Source: JAXMHQ01 sp046346665 (GTDB lineage Bacteria > Verrucomicrobiota > Verrucomicrobiia > Limisphaerales > JAXMHQ01). From it: DNA of 64,000 nt. The notes beneath the pieces were generated by a model. That model made no database searches, had not been told where the DNA came from, and saw only the letters and a list, made by a program, of their open reading frames with translations. The position numbers and the translations under genes were made by a program. The stretch is from positions 1-64,000 of the forward strand of contig JAXMHQ010000010.1 of NCBI GenBank assembly GCA_046346665.1, written 5' to 3'. Within the stretch, counting starts at the first letter, position 1; every line of letters starts with the position of its first letter. Shown here piece after piece: positions 26,880 to 36,415 of the stretch.

Positions 26880-29800
26880 CCGGCCTTCCAACAGCACTCC
26901 ATCGCCCGCGCCTCGCACTCGCCGCGCTGCTCGCCACACTGGCCGCATCCACCGGCCCCGCGGCCGCCGCCGGCGTCGCGGACGAAATCACCCCCCAGGC
27001 ACCCGCCGCCACAAACAGGGTGCTCACCAGTTTCCACGAAATCTACCTGCTGCCCGCAGCCGACCGCAACCACCCCTGGCCCATCCGCACCTCGTTCCTC
27101 GTGTATTATTTCGATCCCGATTGGAATGCCGCCTGGGGTGAATGCGAAGGTTCCCCCATGTTCCTGCCCGTCGGCGACTCGCCCCAGCCCGCGCAACCCG
27201 GCAAGCGCTACCGGCTCGATGGCTGGATCGACCCCGTCGCGAACCGCATCGACTGGACCCGCAGCCGGCTCGAACCGGCCGGAACCGCACCCTTACCCCC
27301 TCCCATCCCCGTCTCCGACCTCGCCCAGGCCGCCCCCAGACAAAAATTCCACCGCGTCGTCGTCGAAGGATTCGTCGACCGCAAACGCGAAGACCGGCGC
27401 CACGTGTCGCTCAGCCTCGTCTGCGGCAAAACCACCGCCACCGCATTTATCGTAAGGGATGCAGCCGAGCCCTCGCTCGCGCTGAACCAGGGCGACTTCG
27501 TCCGTCTCACCGGCGTTCTGTCGCCCCAATTCGATCCCAACGGCGACCTCGTCAGCCTCGACCTTTGGATCACCCGCGCCGCCGACGTCGAAACCCTGGG
27601 ATCGATGGAAAAGGATCCCCGGTTCGACACACCGGCCACCGCCATCGAACAGATCCGCGATACTCTTCCACCCTCCGAACTTGTGCATGTCCGCGGTGTC
27701 GTCCGAAATCACGAGGCCGGCAAATGGGTCTGCATCTGGGACGAAACTGGCGAGGTCCTGCTCCAAAGCCTCCAAACCATGCCCGTCCGCCCCGGTGAGC
27801 AAGTCGAAGCCGTCGGCTACCCGTCCGTCGTCGGCATCCATCGCTGGATCCAAAACGGATTCTACCGCCGCAACCCCGGCCCGCAGCCCGGCAACGCCGC
27901 ACCCCACTTCCCGCACCCCCGACCGCTCCGCCTCGCCGCACAGGTCCGCGACATGGGACTGGAAGAAGCCGGCACCGGCGTCCCTGTCCGACTCTGGGGA
28001 ATGGTCGCCGTCTCCGACCCCGAATTGCCTTACGCCTTCATCCAGGACAGCAGCGGCGGCATCCGGGTCATGAACCCGCAATGGACCGACACCAACACCG
28101 CCAAAATAGGCACGCTCGTTGAGGTCGATGGCGTCACCGCGGCGGGCGACTTTGTCCCCGTCATCACCAACGCCACCTTCCGGCGCACCGGCTACTGGAA
28201 CCCGCACGCCGAAACGCCGGAAACCATCACCCTCGACCAGGCCATGAGCGGCAGCTTCGATGGACGCCTCGTCGCCATGCGCGGCTATGTCCGGCGCGTC
28301 ACCGTCAGGGACCGCATCAACCAGATCGAAATGTTCACCCCCGGCGGCGAATTCGACGCCTGGGTCTCCAGCACCCGCTCCTGGAAACACCTGGAAGGAT
28401 CCAGCGTCCGGCTCCAGGGCATCTGCTCCACCATCGCCAACAGCCGGCACCAGCTCACCGGCGTCCAACTCCTCCTCCCCCAGTCCACCTTCATCCTCGA
28501 ACAGGACCCGCAGGCCGCCGATGTCTTCGCCACCCCGCTGCGCCGCCTCGGCAGCCTCCGCCAATACAACCCCGAAAGCGCCCTCGACGCCCGCGTCCGC
28601 AGCTCCGGCATCGTCCTCCTCCACGAACCCGGACGCTACCTCTACCTCCAGGACGGCGCCGATGGCCTGTTCGCACTCAGCCGCCAAACGGACCCGCTCC
28701 AGCCCGGCGACCGCGTCGAAGTCGTCGGGTTCCCCGGACGCCAAAACCAGCGATTCCTCATGCAGGAAACCGCCTACAGGAAAACAGCCGCAGGCCCCGA
28801 ACCCACCCCCATCTCCATCGGCTCCCGCCCACTCTCCGACCCATCCATCGACGGCCTGCTCGCCCGCGCCGAAGGCACCCTCCTCAATGTCCGCGCCCGC
28901 AACAAGGATGTCCGCATGCAAATCCAAACGGCGGATTTCGCCATGGACGCCACGCTCGAAAAGGCGGCCGATGCAAACCCGCCCGCCGCGGATTTCGACC
29001 TGCCCATCGGCAGCCGCGTCGCCCTCACCGGCGTCTACGAGGTTCAGCAGGATGAATACGGCAAACCCCGCGCCGGCCTGCTCCACCTCCGCTCCTGGAA
29101 GGATGTCACCCTCCTGAAACGCCCGCCCTGGTGGAATCTCACCCGCCTGCTCTGGGCGCTCATGGGCGTGCTCGCCCTCACGGCCACCGCCATCTCCTGG
29201 GGGCTCGTCATCGCCCACAAAAACCGCCTGCTCGGCGACGCCCAGGCCCAGCTCCAGTCCGCCAACGACAGCCTCGAACATCGCGTCCGCGAACGCACCC
29301 GCGAACTCCAGGAACAGGTCGTCGCCAAGGAACGCGCCCGCCACGAACTCGCCGAAGCCCAGGAGGAACTCATGCTCACCTCCCGCCGCGCCGGCATGGC
29401 CGAAGTCGCCACCGGCGTCCTCCACAACGTCGGCAACGTCCTCAATAGCGTCAACGTCTCCGCCGCCATGCTCGGCGACCGCATCCGCCGCCTGTCCATC
29501 GAGTCCGTCTCAAAAACCGCCGCCCTCCTCCAGTCCCACCGCCAGCAGCTCGGCACGTTCCTGTCCGATAACCCCAAAGGCAAAGCCCTCCCCGCCTACC
29601 TCGAAAAACTCGGCGCCGTCCTCGCCGAAGACAAACAGGAAATGCTCAACGAAGTCCAGTCCCTCGCCAAAAATATCGAGCACATCAAAGTCATCGTCTC
29701 CATGCAGCAAAGCTACGCCAAAATCGGCGGCAGCCTCGAGGAAATCGACCCCAAGGACCTCGTAGAAGACGCCTTCCAAATCAATAGCGCGTCGCTCGAC

Positions 29801-30247
29801 CGCCACGCCATCCAGGTGCTCCGCGATTACCACCCCGCCCCGCGCGTCCTCACCGACCGCCACAAGGTCCTCCAAATCCTCGTCAACCTCATCAGCAACG
29901 CCAAACACGCCCTCAATCAGGATCGGCCCGACAGGAAAATCATCCTCGGCGTCGCCTCCTCCGAACCCGGCCGCGTCGCCATCTCCATCACCGACACCGG
30001 CATGGGCATCCCCCGCGAAAACCTCGAACGCATCTTCTCCCGCGGATTCACCACCCGCCGCGACGGCCACGGCTTCGGACTCCACAGCGGCGCCCTCGCC
30101 GCAAAAGAACTCGGGGGAACCCTCAACGTCCGCAGCGACGGACCCGGCCGCGGCGCCACGTTCACCCTCGAACTCCCCTCCAGCCGCAATACCGGCCGCC
30201 TTGTTCAGCCCGCCGAAACCGGCGCCGAACCCCGCCCCGCGCGGTAG
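26876..30247 (+). CDS. Large sensor histidine kinase, paralogue of the preceding gene
   Basis: 1123 aa, the same architecture as the gene before it: signal peptide, sensor region with OB-like modules (LVHVRGVVRNHEAGKWVCIW), membrane segment near residue 760-780, coiled coil, the identical AEVATGVLHNVGNVLNSVNV helix and an ATPase domain with LISNAKHALNQD, ITDTGMGIPRENL and HGFGLHSGALAAKELGG. The pair looks like a tandem duplication that has diverged most in the sensor. Overlap is ATGA. The C-terminal 43 nt overlap the end of the sugar permease gene on the opposite strand. Heterodimerisation between the two kinases is possible given coupling, but inferred. Confidence 0.88.
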   Translation: MTGLPTALHRPRLALAALLATLAASTGPAAAAGVADEITPQAPAATNRVLTSFHEIYLLPAADRNHPWPIRTSFLVYYFDPDWNAAWGECEGSPMFLPVGDSPQPAQPGKRYRLDGWIDPVANRIDWTRSRLEPAGTAPLPPPIPVSDLAQAAPRQKFHRVVVEGFVDRKREDRRHVSLSLVCGKTTATAFIVRDAAEPSLALNQGDFVRLTGVLSPQFDPNGDLVSLDLWITRAADVETLGSMEKDPRFDTPATAIEQIRDTLPPSELVHVRGVVRNHEAGKWVCIWDETGEVLLQSLQTMPVRPGEQVEAVGYPSVVGIHRWIQNGFYRRNPGPQPGNAAPHFPHPRPLRLAAQVRDMGLEEAGTGVPVRLWGMVAVSDPELPYAFIQDSSGGIRVMNPQWTDTNTAKIGTLVEVDGVTAAGDFVPVITNATFRRTGYWNPHAETPETITLDQAMSGSFDGRLVAMRGYVRRVTVRDRINQIEMFTPGGEFDAWVSSTRSWKHLEGSSVRLQGICSTIANSRHQLTGVQLLLPQSTFILEQDPQAADVFATPLRRLGSLRQYNPESALDARVRSSGIVLLHEPGRYLYLQDGADGLFALSRQTDPLQPGDRVEVVGFPGRQNQRFLMQETAYRKTAAGPEPTPISIGSRPLSDPSIDGLLARAEGTLLNVRARNKDVRMQIQTADFAMDATLEKAADANPPAADFDLPIGSRVALTGVYEVQQDEYGKPRAGLLHLRSWKDVTLLKRPPWWNLTRLLWALMGVLALTATAISWGLVIAHKNRLLGDAQAQLQSANDSLEHRVRERTRELQEQVVAKERARHELAEAQEELMLTSRRAGMAEVATGVLHNVGNVLNSVNVSAAMLGDRIRRLSIESVSKTAALLQSHRQQLGTFLSDNPKGKALPAYLEKLGAVLAEDKQEMLNEVQSLAKNIEHIKVIVSMQQSYAKIGGSLEEIDPKDLVEDAFQINSASLDRHAIQVLRDYHPAPRVLTDRHKVLQILVNLISNAKHALNQDRPDRKIILGVASSEPGRVAISITDTGMGIPRENLERIFSRGFTTRRDGHGFGLHSGALAAKELGGTLNVRSDGPGRGATFTLELPSSRNTGRLVQPAETGAEPRPAR

Positions 30248-31686
30248 CCGTACAACCCGTAAAAACCCACATAGGCGAACGCCGCCATCGGCACCAGCAG
30301 CGACGCCTGGATGCCCGCGTGATCCGCCAGCCGCCCCTGAACCGCCGGCAGCACCGCCCCGCCCACAATCCCCATCACCAGCAGCGACGACCCCTGGCTC
30401 TTCAACGGACCCAGCCCCTCGATCGCCAGCGAAAAAATATTCGACCACATCACCGAGCAGAACAGCCCGATGCTCAATACCGCCCAGCGCGCGAGTTCCC
30501 CGGAACCCCCCGCCCCCAGGCCGAGCAGCGCCAGGATCACCGCGCTGAACACCGCCAGCATCCGGTGCGCGCTCGATTCCCCAGCGAAAAACGCCGCCAC
30601 CAGCGCCACCAGCGCCAGCCCGTAATACTTCACGTTCGCAAACGCGCACAACCCCGCCGCCGCCGAAGCCCAGTCCTGCCGCAAGACGCCCCCAATCCAC
30701 GGCAGATTCACAATCACCCCGAACGCCAGCAACGGCACCCCCACCACCAGCCCGTGCTTCAGCCAGCCCCGCAGATCGCTCAACGCAAACGCCCCCATGA
30801 ACCGGCCGATCATCAGCCCGCCCCAGTAAAACGACAAATACCGGCTCGCCTCGGCATGCGACATCCCGCCAAACCCCGGCGTGCCTAACAAATTAACAAT
30901 CGCACTCCCCACCGACACCTCGCCCCCCACATACATGAAGATCGCCAGCATCCCCAGCGCCGTGTGCGGATGCTTCAACGCCCCCCACCCGCCCGCCGCC
31001 GCGTCTCGATTCGCAAACGCCGGCACCCGCGCAAACCGGAACAGCAAGGCCAGAATCCCAAACGCCGCCGCAAAGCAAAGATACGGCACCTTCACCGAAT
31101 CCGCCCCATGCGCGTCCGCCTTCGTGAAATACGCAAAAACCAGCCAGCCCCCGATGATCGGCCCCAGCGTCGTGCCGAATGAATTGAACGCCTGCGACAG
31201 GTTCAGCCGGCTCGACGCCGTCCGCTCCGGCCCCAGGATGGTCACGTAAGGATTCGCCGCGATCTGCAGCATCGCCAGCCCCAGCCCGATCACAAACAAC
31301 CCCACAAGAAACAGCGGGTAGGAAACCAGCAGCGCGGCCGGATAAAACAGCGCGCACCCCGCCGCCGTGATCCCCAACCCCAGGATCACGCCGTTCTTGT
31401 AACCGATCCGGTTGATCGGATCGCCGGAAAACATCGAGATCAGAAAATACGCCAGCGCGCCAATCCCATAGGCGCCAAAAAACGCCGACTGCACCAGCAT
31501 CGCCTGGAAATACGTGAGCTGAAAAGCGTCCTTGAACCGCGGAATCAGAATGTCGTTCCACACCGTGATAAACCCCCACATGAAAAACAGGATCGTCATC
31601 ACGACAAACGGCCCGCGGTAGGACGGCGTGCTGGCGCCGGCGGGATCCTGGACAGACGAAGCACTCGGAATCGTGGGAGCGGCCAT
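30205..31686 (-). CDS. MFS sugar permease, FucP (fucose/glucose-galactose) type
   Basis: Start MAAPTIPSASSVQ (ATG 31686), about 493 aa with 12 membrane segments. The first reads FVVMTILFFMWGFITVWNDIL, the FucP-family signature with Asn/Asp near the substrate path, followed by AFFGAYGIGALAYFLISMFS and LGLAMLQIAANPYVTILGPE, a second hallmark. Family members are proton symporters for L-fucose, glucose, galactose or N-acetylglucosamine; the sugar here is unknown. Its neighbours include GH51-like enzymes, mannosylglucose phosphorylase and a mannanase, so it may import released sugars. It contains TTGTTAGGC at 30883-30891. The 3' end overlaps the kinase gene. Confidence 0.92.
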   Translation of the reverse strand: MAAPTIPSASSVQDPAGASTPSYRGPFVVMTILFFMWGFITVWNDILIPRFKDAFQLTYFQAMLVQSAFFGAYGIGALAYFLISMFSGDPINRIGYKNGVILGLGITAAGCALFYPAALLVSYPLFLVGLFVIGLGLAMLQIAANPYVTILGPERTASSRLNLSQAFNSFGTTLGPIIGGWLVFAYFTKADAHGADSVKVPYLCFAAAFGILALLFRFARVPAFANRDAAAGGWGALKHPHTALGMLAIFMYVGGEVSVGSAIVNLLGTPGFGGMSHAEASRYLSFYWGGLMIGRFMGAFALSDLRGWLKHGLVVGVPLLAFGVIVNLPWIGGVLRQDWASAAAGLCAFANVKYYGLALVALVAAFFAGESSAHRMLAVFSAVILALLGLGAGGSGELARWAVLSIGLFCSVMWSNIFSLAIEGLGPLKSQGSSLLVMGIVGGAVLPAVQGRLADHAGIQASLLVPMAAFAYVGFYGLYGYRAGRGSAPVSAG

Positions 31687-32053
31687 ATAGTATGTATTGG
31701 GTGCCGTCGGGTCCGGAGGACGGGCCACCCGGGCGCATCATAAGGCCGCGCACCTCGTTGTGAAGGGCAAATTCCAGCCCTGTTTCTGCATTCTACCTTC
31801 TGCCTTCTGCCTTTCCCGGACCCGGGGCATCCCCGGGTGTCCCCCGGGCTGGGGACGGGGGGCTGTCACCACTATTGGCGACATGCCTTTCAGAGACGGG
31901 GAGCTAGTATGGGAACGTGAACGTTTGCCGCATGGTATCAACAGGGGATCAGACTGAAATAGCGCCGTTGGCTGGTTGAGTAACCAGAGGGACGGCGTGT
32001 TTTCTATCCAAAGTCAACGGCAGGCGTCCACGGTTAACCTAGATCATCAAATT
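31687..32053. other. Intergenic leader region with a short repeat
   Basis: 367 nt between divergent genes. It holds a TTCTGCCTTCTGCCTT-type tandem repeat at about 31787-31816, a CCCCGGG-rich inverted segment at 31819-31855 and a CTGGTT-gagt-AACCAG hairpin at about 31969-31984. It presumably carries both promoters; I cannot place -10/-35 boxes confidently. No short gene is visible. Confidence 0.4.
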
Positions 32054-33790
32054 ATGAAACAAACCCGAACTCAGTTCCGGCTGGGCATCGCTTTGGCGAG
32101 CCTGTTGCTGGGGAGCACCGGAGCCGCGACGGCCCAGTATCTTGTCGATTCTTTCGACACGGGCACGCAGGGCTCCATGGTTCCCGGCGGCAACATCTGG
32201 TGGGGCTCCTCCACCATGACGTGGGATGGGACGCAGGATGCCACCGGCAATAGCGGTGGTTCCGGCTACATCACCTGTACCTTCAGCAGCGCCAGCGATA
32301 CGCCCTGTATGGCCGACATCACTCTCGGTCTCGGCGGCAACAATCCCTGGTGGTGCCCGATCGCTGTCGACCTGACGGCGTACATCGCGATGGATTTCGA
32401 CATCAAGTGGGACACGACCGCGTCCAACATGAGCGTTGACCAGTTCAATAACCCGTCGACCTTCGACGCGGGGATCACTGGTTCCTTCAACGGCATGGAA
32501 TTCATGGTGTTTGACAACAACCCGACCCGCATTGCCATCGGCATCTACCAGTTGACCAACACCGCCATGGCCGGTTGGGAACACATGAGCGTTCCGATCA
32601 ACCCGGCGACGCCCGGCATCAGCAACACTCGTGGCGTTGCCTTCCACAAGTGGTTTGCCGGCGCTCCCGCGGGCACGGGCATCTCGGCGTTCTGGATTGA
32701 TAATATTCTCTTCAAGAGCAATAACATCATCCCGCCGCCCCCGACCCTCAGCGTGCGTCCCGCTCCCCAGGGCCTGAACCTGTTCGCGGCCACCACCGGT
32801 CAGTATGACCGCGAAATGATCGAGATCCAGCCCGGCACCGGTGTCTTCACCTGGCTCGGCGGCTCCGATGCCACCTACTCGTTCACCATCTCGAAGTTTG
32901 AAGCCCCGGCCCCCGGCCAGCAGGCGCACATCTTCCTGATCAACATGACCTCCGGTGACGACGTCGGCACCTCTCCCGACTGGAACAAGGAAAACGTGAT
33001 CTTCGTCACCCTGCAAAACCAGGTCGAAACGAACGGAGATCCGTACTACATCTTCCAGTTCTCCTACAAGACGAACCAGCCTTCAGGCAACAGCATGATC
33101 TTCAGCTCGAACCTGAACTATGGCAAATGCATCACCAACAGCAGCGCCATCGGCACCTGGGCGTTCACGTTCACCAGCGACACCACGGTCCACATGACCG
33201 GTCCTGGCGGCCTCAGCACGAACTTCGTCGCGTTCGATCAGGACTCGGCGAACCTGTTCACTGACCCGATCGCCGTCTACTTCGGCATGCAGGCCAACAA
33301 CCCGGCCAACGTCGGCATCGGCCATGTCGTGTTCACCCAGGTCAGCGTCACCGGCTCCAGCGTGACCACCGTCACCGACAACTTCTCGTCGAATCCTTCG
33401 ATCGCGAGCCCTGTCGGCCCGAACGGCAGCTACGCCGGCATCAACACCAACGTCTGGGTCACCCGCATGGGCTCCTCCGCCGCTGGACAGAACATCCCGG
33501 CGAATGCCTACTTCCTGAACTGGGACCTCCCGGACACCGGATTCAAACTGGCCACCAATTCGGACATCACGAATCCCGCTGGCTGGGGCACGACCAATCT
33601 GCCGCTCAAATGGCAGGTCGGCACGACCAACTACGTGACGCTCACCGCGAATGCCAACTACGACATCTACCAGGTGCCGGGCACCGCGCTGGACAGCACG
33701 GGCACGAACAGCTACGCGACCAATTACTGGTACCACTACCCGCTGGCCTACCCGGGCAGCGGCAACCAGTTCATCGGCCTCAAGAAGTAA
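32054..33790 (+). CDS. Secreted beta-rich protein of unknown function (578 aa)
   Basis: Start MKQTRTQFRLGIALASLLLG with a signal peptide ending TATAQ. No known catalytic motif. Residues about 25-230 look like a carbohydrate-binding-type beta sandwich (GSGYITCTFSSASDTPCMAD; WEHMSVPINPATPGISNTRG). A second beta domain (about 240-430) contains WLGGSDATYSFTISKFEAP. The C-terminal region, ending FIGLKK, has the NWDLPDTGFKLATNSDI pattern found at the ends of many secreted proteins in this group. The ATG has no Shine-Dalgarno site (CAAATTATG). A strong terminator follows immediately, suggesting a single-gene unit, possibly well expressed. Function is not assigned. Confidence 0.85.
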   Translation: MKQTRTQFRLGIALASLLLGSTGAATAQYLVDSFDTGTQGSMVPGGNIWWGSSTMTWDGTQDATGNSGGSGYITCTFSSASDTPCMADITLGLGGNNPWWCPIAVDLTAYIAMDFDIKWDTTASNMSVDQFNNPSTFDAGITGSFNGMEFMVFDNNPTRIAIGIYQLTNTAMAGWEHMSVPINPATPGISNTRGVAFHKWFAGAPAGTGISAFWIDNILFKSNNIIPPPPTLSVRPAPQGLNLFAATTGQYDREMIEIQPGTGVFTWLGGSDATYSFTISKFEAPAPGQQAHIFLINMTSGDDVGTSPDWNKENVIFVTLQNQVETNGDPYYIFQFSYKTNQPSGNSMIFSSNLNYGKCITNSSAIGTWAFTFTSDTTVHMTGPGGLSTNFVAFDQDSANLFTDPIAVYFGMQANNPANVGIGHVVFTQVSVTGSSVTTVTDNFSSNPSIASPVGPNGSYAGINTNVWVTRMGSSAAGQNIPANAYFLNWDLPDTGFKLATNSDITNPAGWGTTNLPLKWQVGTTNYVTLTANANYDIYQVPGTALDSTGTNSYATNYWYHYPLAYPGSGNQFIGLKK

Positions 33791-33812
33791 GCTGATTCCG
33801 AACTGATTCACA

Positions 33813-33843
33813 GGGCGCCGGTCCCGCGACCGGCGCCCTTTTT
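33813..33843 (+). terminator. Rho-independent terminator
   Basis: GGGCGCCGGT (33813-33822) and ACCGGCGCCC (33829-33838) form a perfect 10-bp stem with a short loop, followed by TTTTT. It lies 23 nt after the secreted protein stop. Confidence 0.95.
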
Positions 33844-33927
33844 CTTTCCCGCCCCCGCCCTGTCATGGAAATTGTCGACACAAATTATGCTGGTCGGCAA
33901 TAAGCGCTGGTGATAAACCTCCGTCCT

Positions 33928-36075
33928 ATGCGAAGTCTCCCATCTTTCCGCGGGGTCCGCTCCACGCTCGCCACTCTGATCCTCGCCGCCACGCCGGCAC
34001 TGGCCCAGGTCAACCTCCCCATCTACGACGACAGCCTCACGGGCGGGTTCCAGGATTGGAGCTGGAATTGCACCCGCGATTTCAACGCCACCCAGCCGGT
34101 CTATTCCGGCACGCATTCCATCGCCGTCACCATCAACTCCGGGTTCGGCGCCCTCCGGTTCAATAACTCCTCCGGCTTTAACCAAAAACTTTACCAGTCC
34201 GTCTCCTTCTGGATCAACGGCGGCTACTCCGGCGGCCAGTTGCTCCAGATCAGCGCCGTCAACGTCAACGACCCCTACAAGGCCGGCCTGCTCCTGCCCC
34301 CGCTCGCCCCCAATGCCTGGCAGCATTACGTCGTCCCCCTCTCCACCCTCGGCGTCACCAACGGATCCAAATGCACCGGCTTCTGGCTCCAGGATTCCAG
34401 CGGCGGTCCCCAGCCCACCTACTACGTCGACAACGTCGAATTGCTCGGCCCACCCCCGCCCGCCGTCCTCCAGGTCGGCATCAACGCCACCCTGCCCCTC
34501 CGCACCGCCGACGACCGCTGGTTCGGCATCAATACCGCCGCCTGGGACGGCTACCTCGACTCCAGCAACACCCTCTACACCCTCACGAATTTCGACTGCA
34601 AAGTCCTCCGCTGGCCCGGGGGAAGCTGGGGCGACATCTACCACGAGGCAAATCCACCTAACCCTAACTGGGGATCCCATACCACCAACTTCATCCACGT
34701 CGCCACCAACATCCACGCCCAGGCCTACATGATCGTCAATTACGGCACCGGCACCCCCCAGGAGGCGGCCGACTGGGTCCGGCTCTGCAACATCACCCAC
34801 AACGCCGGATTCAAATACTGGGAGATCGGGAATGAGAATTACGGGACCTGGGAAGCCGACTCCAATACGAACAACGGCGCCAGGGCCCATAGTTCGCAAA
34901 CCTACGCGGGCCGGTTCTACGACTATTACCGCGCCATGAAAGCCGTCGATCCCAGCATCAAGATCGGCGCCGTCGTGGTCCCCGGCGAGGACGCCTACGT
35001 CAACCCCGGAAACCTCACCGTCGGGAATCCACGCACCGGCCAGCCCCACTCGGGCTGGACCCCCGGCGTCCTCACCCTGCTCAAATCCCTCGGCGTCACC
35101 CCCGACTTCGTCATCCACCATTTCTACGCCGAATACAATTCCGACTCCGATGTCGGCCTCCTCCAGGCATCGAGCAACTGGGAACTCGATTCCGCCGACC
35201 TGCGCCAGCAGCTCAACGATTACCTCGGAACGAATCTCGCCTCCCACGTCGAAATGGTCTGCACCGAAAACAACGCCGATTCCGGCAACCAGGGCCGCCA
35301 GTCCACCAGCCTCGTCAACGCCCTCTACCTCGCCGACAGCGCCACGCGCATGATGCGCACCGAGTTCAACGCCTTCCTCTGGTGGGACCTCCGCAACGGC
35401 GCCGACACCGCCGGCGACTTCAACCCCGGCCTCTACGGCTGGCGCACCTGGGGCGACCTCGGCATCATGCTCAATAATTCCACCTGGTACCCCACCTATT
35501 ACAGCCTCAAGTTGCTGAAGGATTTCGCCCGCGGCGGCGATTCCATCCTGGATGCCACCAGCAATTATCCCCTGCTCGCCGCCACCGCCGCCCATCGCCT
35601 CGACGGCTCACTCACGCTGCTCGTCATCAACAAGGCGCGCACAAACATCTTCAACAGCCGCGTCACACTCACCAACTTCGTCCCCTCCAGCGTCGCCACC
35701 GTTCGGTCCTATGGAATCCCCGAGGACGAAGCCGCGCGCACCAACGCGCCCGCCGCAGCCCAGGACGTCCAGGTCTCCACATTCGCCGTCAGCGGAGCCG
35801 CCTTCAATTACACGTTCCAACCCTATTCCATGACCCTGTTCACCTTCACGCCTTACCAGCCGCCCCAACTGCAGCTCGTCGACGCCTCCGCAGCCGAGCT
35901 CGTCTTCCAGCTCCAGGGATACTCCGGAAGCCGCTACGTTGTGGAATGGTCCACCGACCTCGTTCATTGGACGCCTCGATCCACCAATACGCTCTCAGGG
36001 ACCACACTCAACATCACAAACAGCCTGTCGCCCGGTGCTACCGGGGAATTCTGGCGCGCCGTTTCAGCGCCCTGA
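33928..36075 (+). CDS. Secreted GH51-like glycoside hydrolase (arabinofuranosidase-like)
   Basis: Start MRSLPSFRGVRSTLATLILA (ATG 33928) with a signal peptide; about 715 aa. An N-terminal jelly-roll (about 30-190) resembles a carbohydrate-binding module (WSWNCTRDF). A clan-A barrel occupies about 200-560: LRWPGGSWGDIYHEA, then YWEIGNENYGTWE with the probable acid/base Glu, HHFYAEYN, and MVCTENNADSGNQG with the probable nucleophile Glu. A C-terminal beta sandwich (about 570-640) and a domain ending GEFWRAVSAP follow. GH51 enzymes release arabinose or related sugars from plant polysaccharides; the exact substrate is not known. It is a paralogue of the next gene. Confidence 0.82.
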   Translation: MRSLPSFRGVRSTLATLILAATPALAQVNLPIYDDSLTGGFQDWSWNCTRDFNATQPVYSGTHSIAVTINSGFGALRFNNSSGFNQKLYQSVSFWINGGYSGGQLLQISAVNVNDPYKAGLLLPPLAPNAWQHYVVPLSTLGVTNGSKCTGFWLQDSSGGPQPTYYVDNVELLGPPPPAVLQVGINATLPLRTADDRWFGINTAAWDGYLDSSNTLYTLTNFDCKVLRWPGGSWGDIYHEANPPNPNWGSHTTNFIHVATNIHAQAYMIVNYGTGTPQEAADWVRLCNITHNAGFKYWEIGNENYGTWEADSNTNNGARAHSSQTYAGRFYDYYRAMKAVDPSIKIGAVVVPGEDAYVNPGNLTVGNPRTGQPHSGWTPGVLTLLKSLGVTPDFVIHHFYAEYNSDSDVGLLQASSNWELDSADLRQQLNDYLGTNLASHVEMVCTENNADSGNQGRQSTSLVNALYLADSATRMMRTEFNAFLWWDLRNGADTAGDFNPGLYGWRTWGDLGIMLNNSTWYPTYYSLKLLKDFARGGDSILDATSNYPLLAATAAHRLDGSLTLLVINKARTNIFNSRVTLTNFVPSSVATVRSYGIPEDEAARTNAPAAAQDVQVSTFAVSGAAFNYTFQPYSMTLFTFTPYQPPQLQLVDASAAELVFQLQGYSGSRYVVEWSTDLVHWTPRSTNTLSGTTLNITNSLSPGATGEFWRAVSAP

Positions 36076-36415
36076 CATCACCACTTCACCCGTTGAAGCT
36101 GCCCCGGCGGTCCAAATCCGGCCGGGAACGATAAAGCCGCTCTCAACAGTGTCCGGGCCGCGCCTATAACCCGGGTTCAATCCGCAACCAGGCCTTATCC
36201 GGCATGGCAGCGAAGGTGCTAAATTAGGTTTTGGAATCCTTCGCCGGCACGTATTCGGGCAGGTTTTTGTCACACTTTCCCCGCGAAGTTCTATTGCGGT
36301 TTTCGGGTGTCTGGAGTAATAAAATACAGTCTGAATGATGAGAAGTTTTACCGGATGACTTGCAAGGAGAATTCGGAACTTGTCGTGCCTCAGGCTTAGC
36401 TCTCTCTAACAAATT
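36076..36415. other. Intergenic region, no gene visible
   Basis: 340 nt between the two GH51-like genes. It is less GC-rich near its right end (around 36300-36345) and probably carries the promoter of the 1421-aa gene. I find no hairpin terminator or clear RNA gene. The right end reads TCTAACAAATTATG, with no Shine-Dalgarno site, like the start of the secreted protein at 32054. Confidence 0.4.

Noticed and set aside
31687..32053. Riboswitch ahead of the secreted protein
   Set aside because: Hairpins are present but I cannot match them to a known riboswitch consensus, and the repeat content explains some of the structure.
34655..34680. Another copy of the TTGTTAGGC word
   Set aside because: The sequence is CCTAACCCTAAC, a different word; only exact nonamers were counted.
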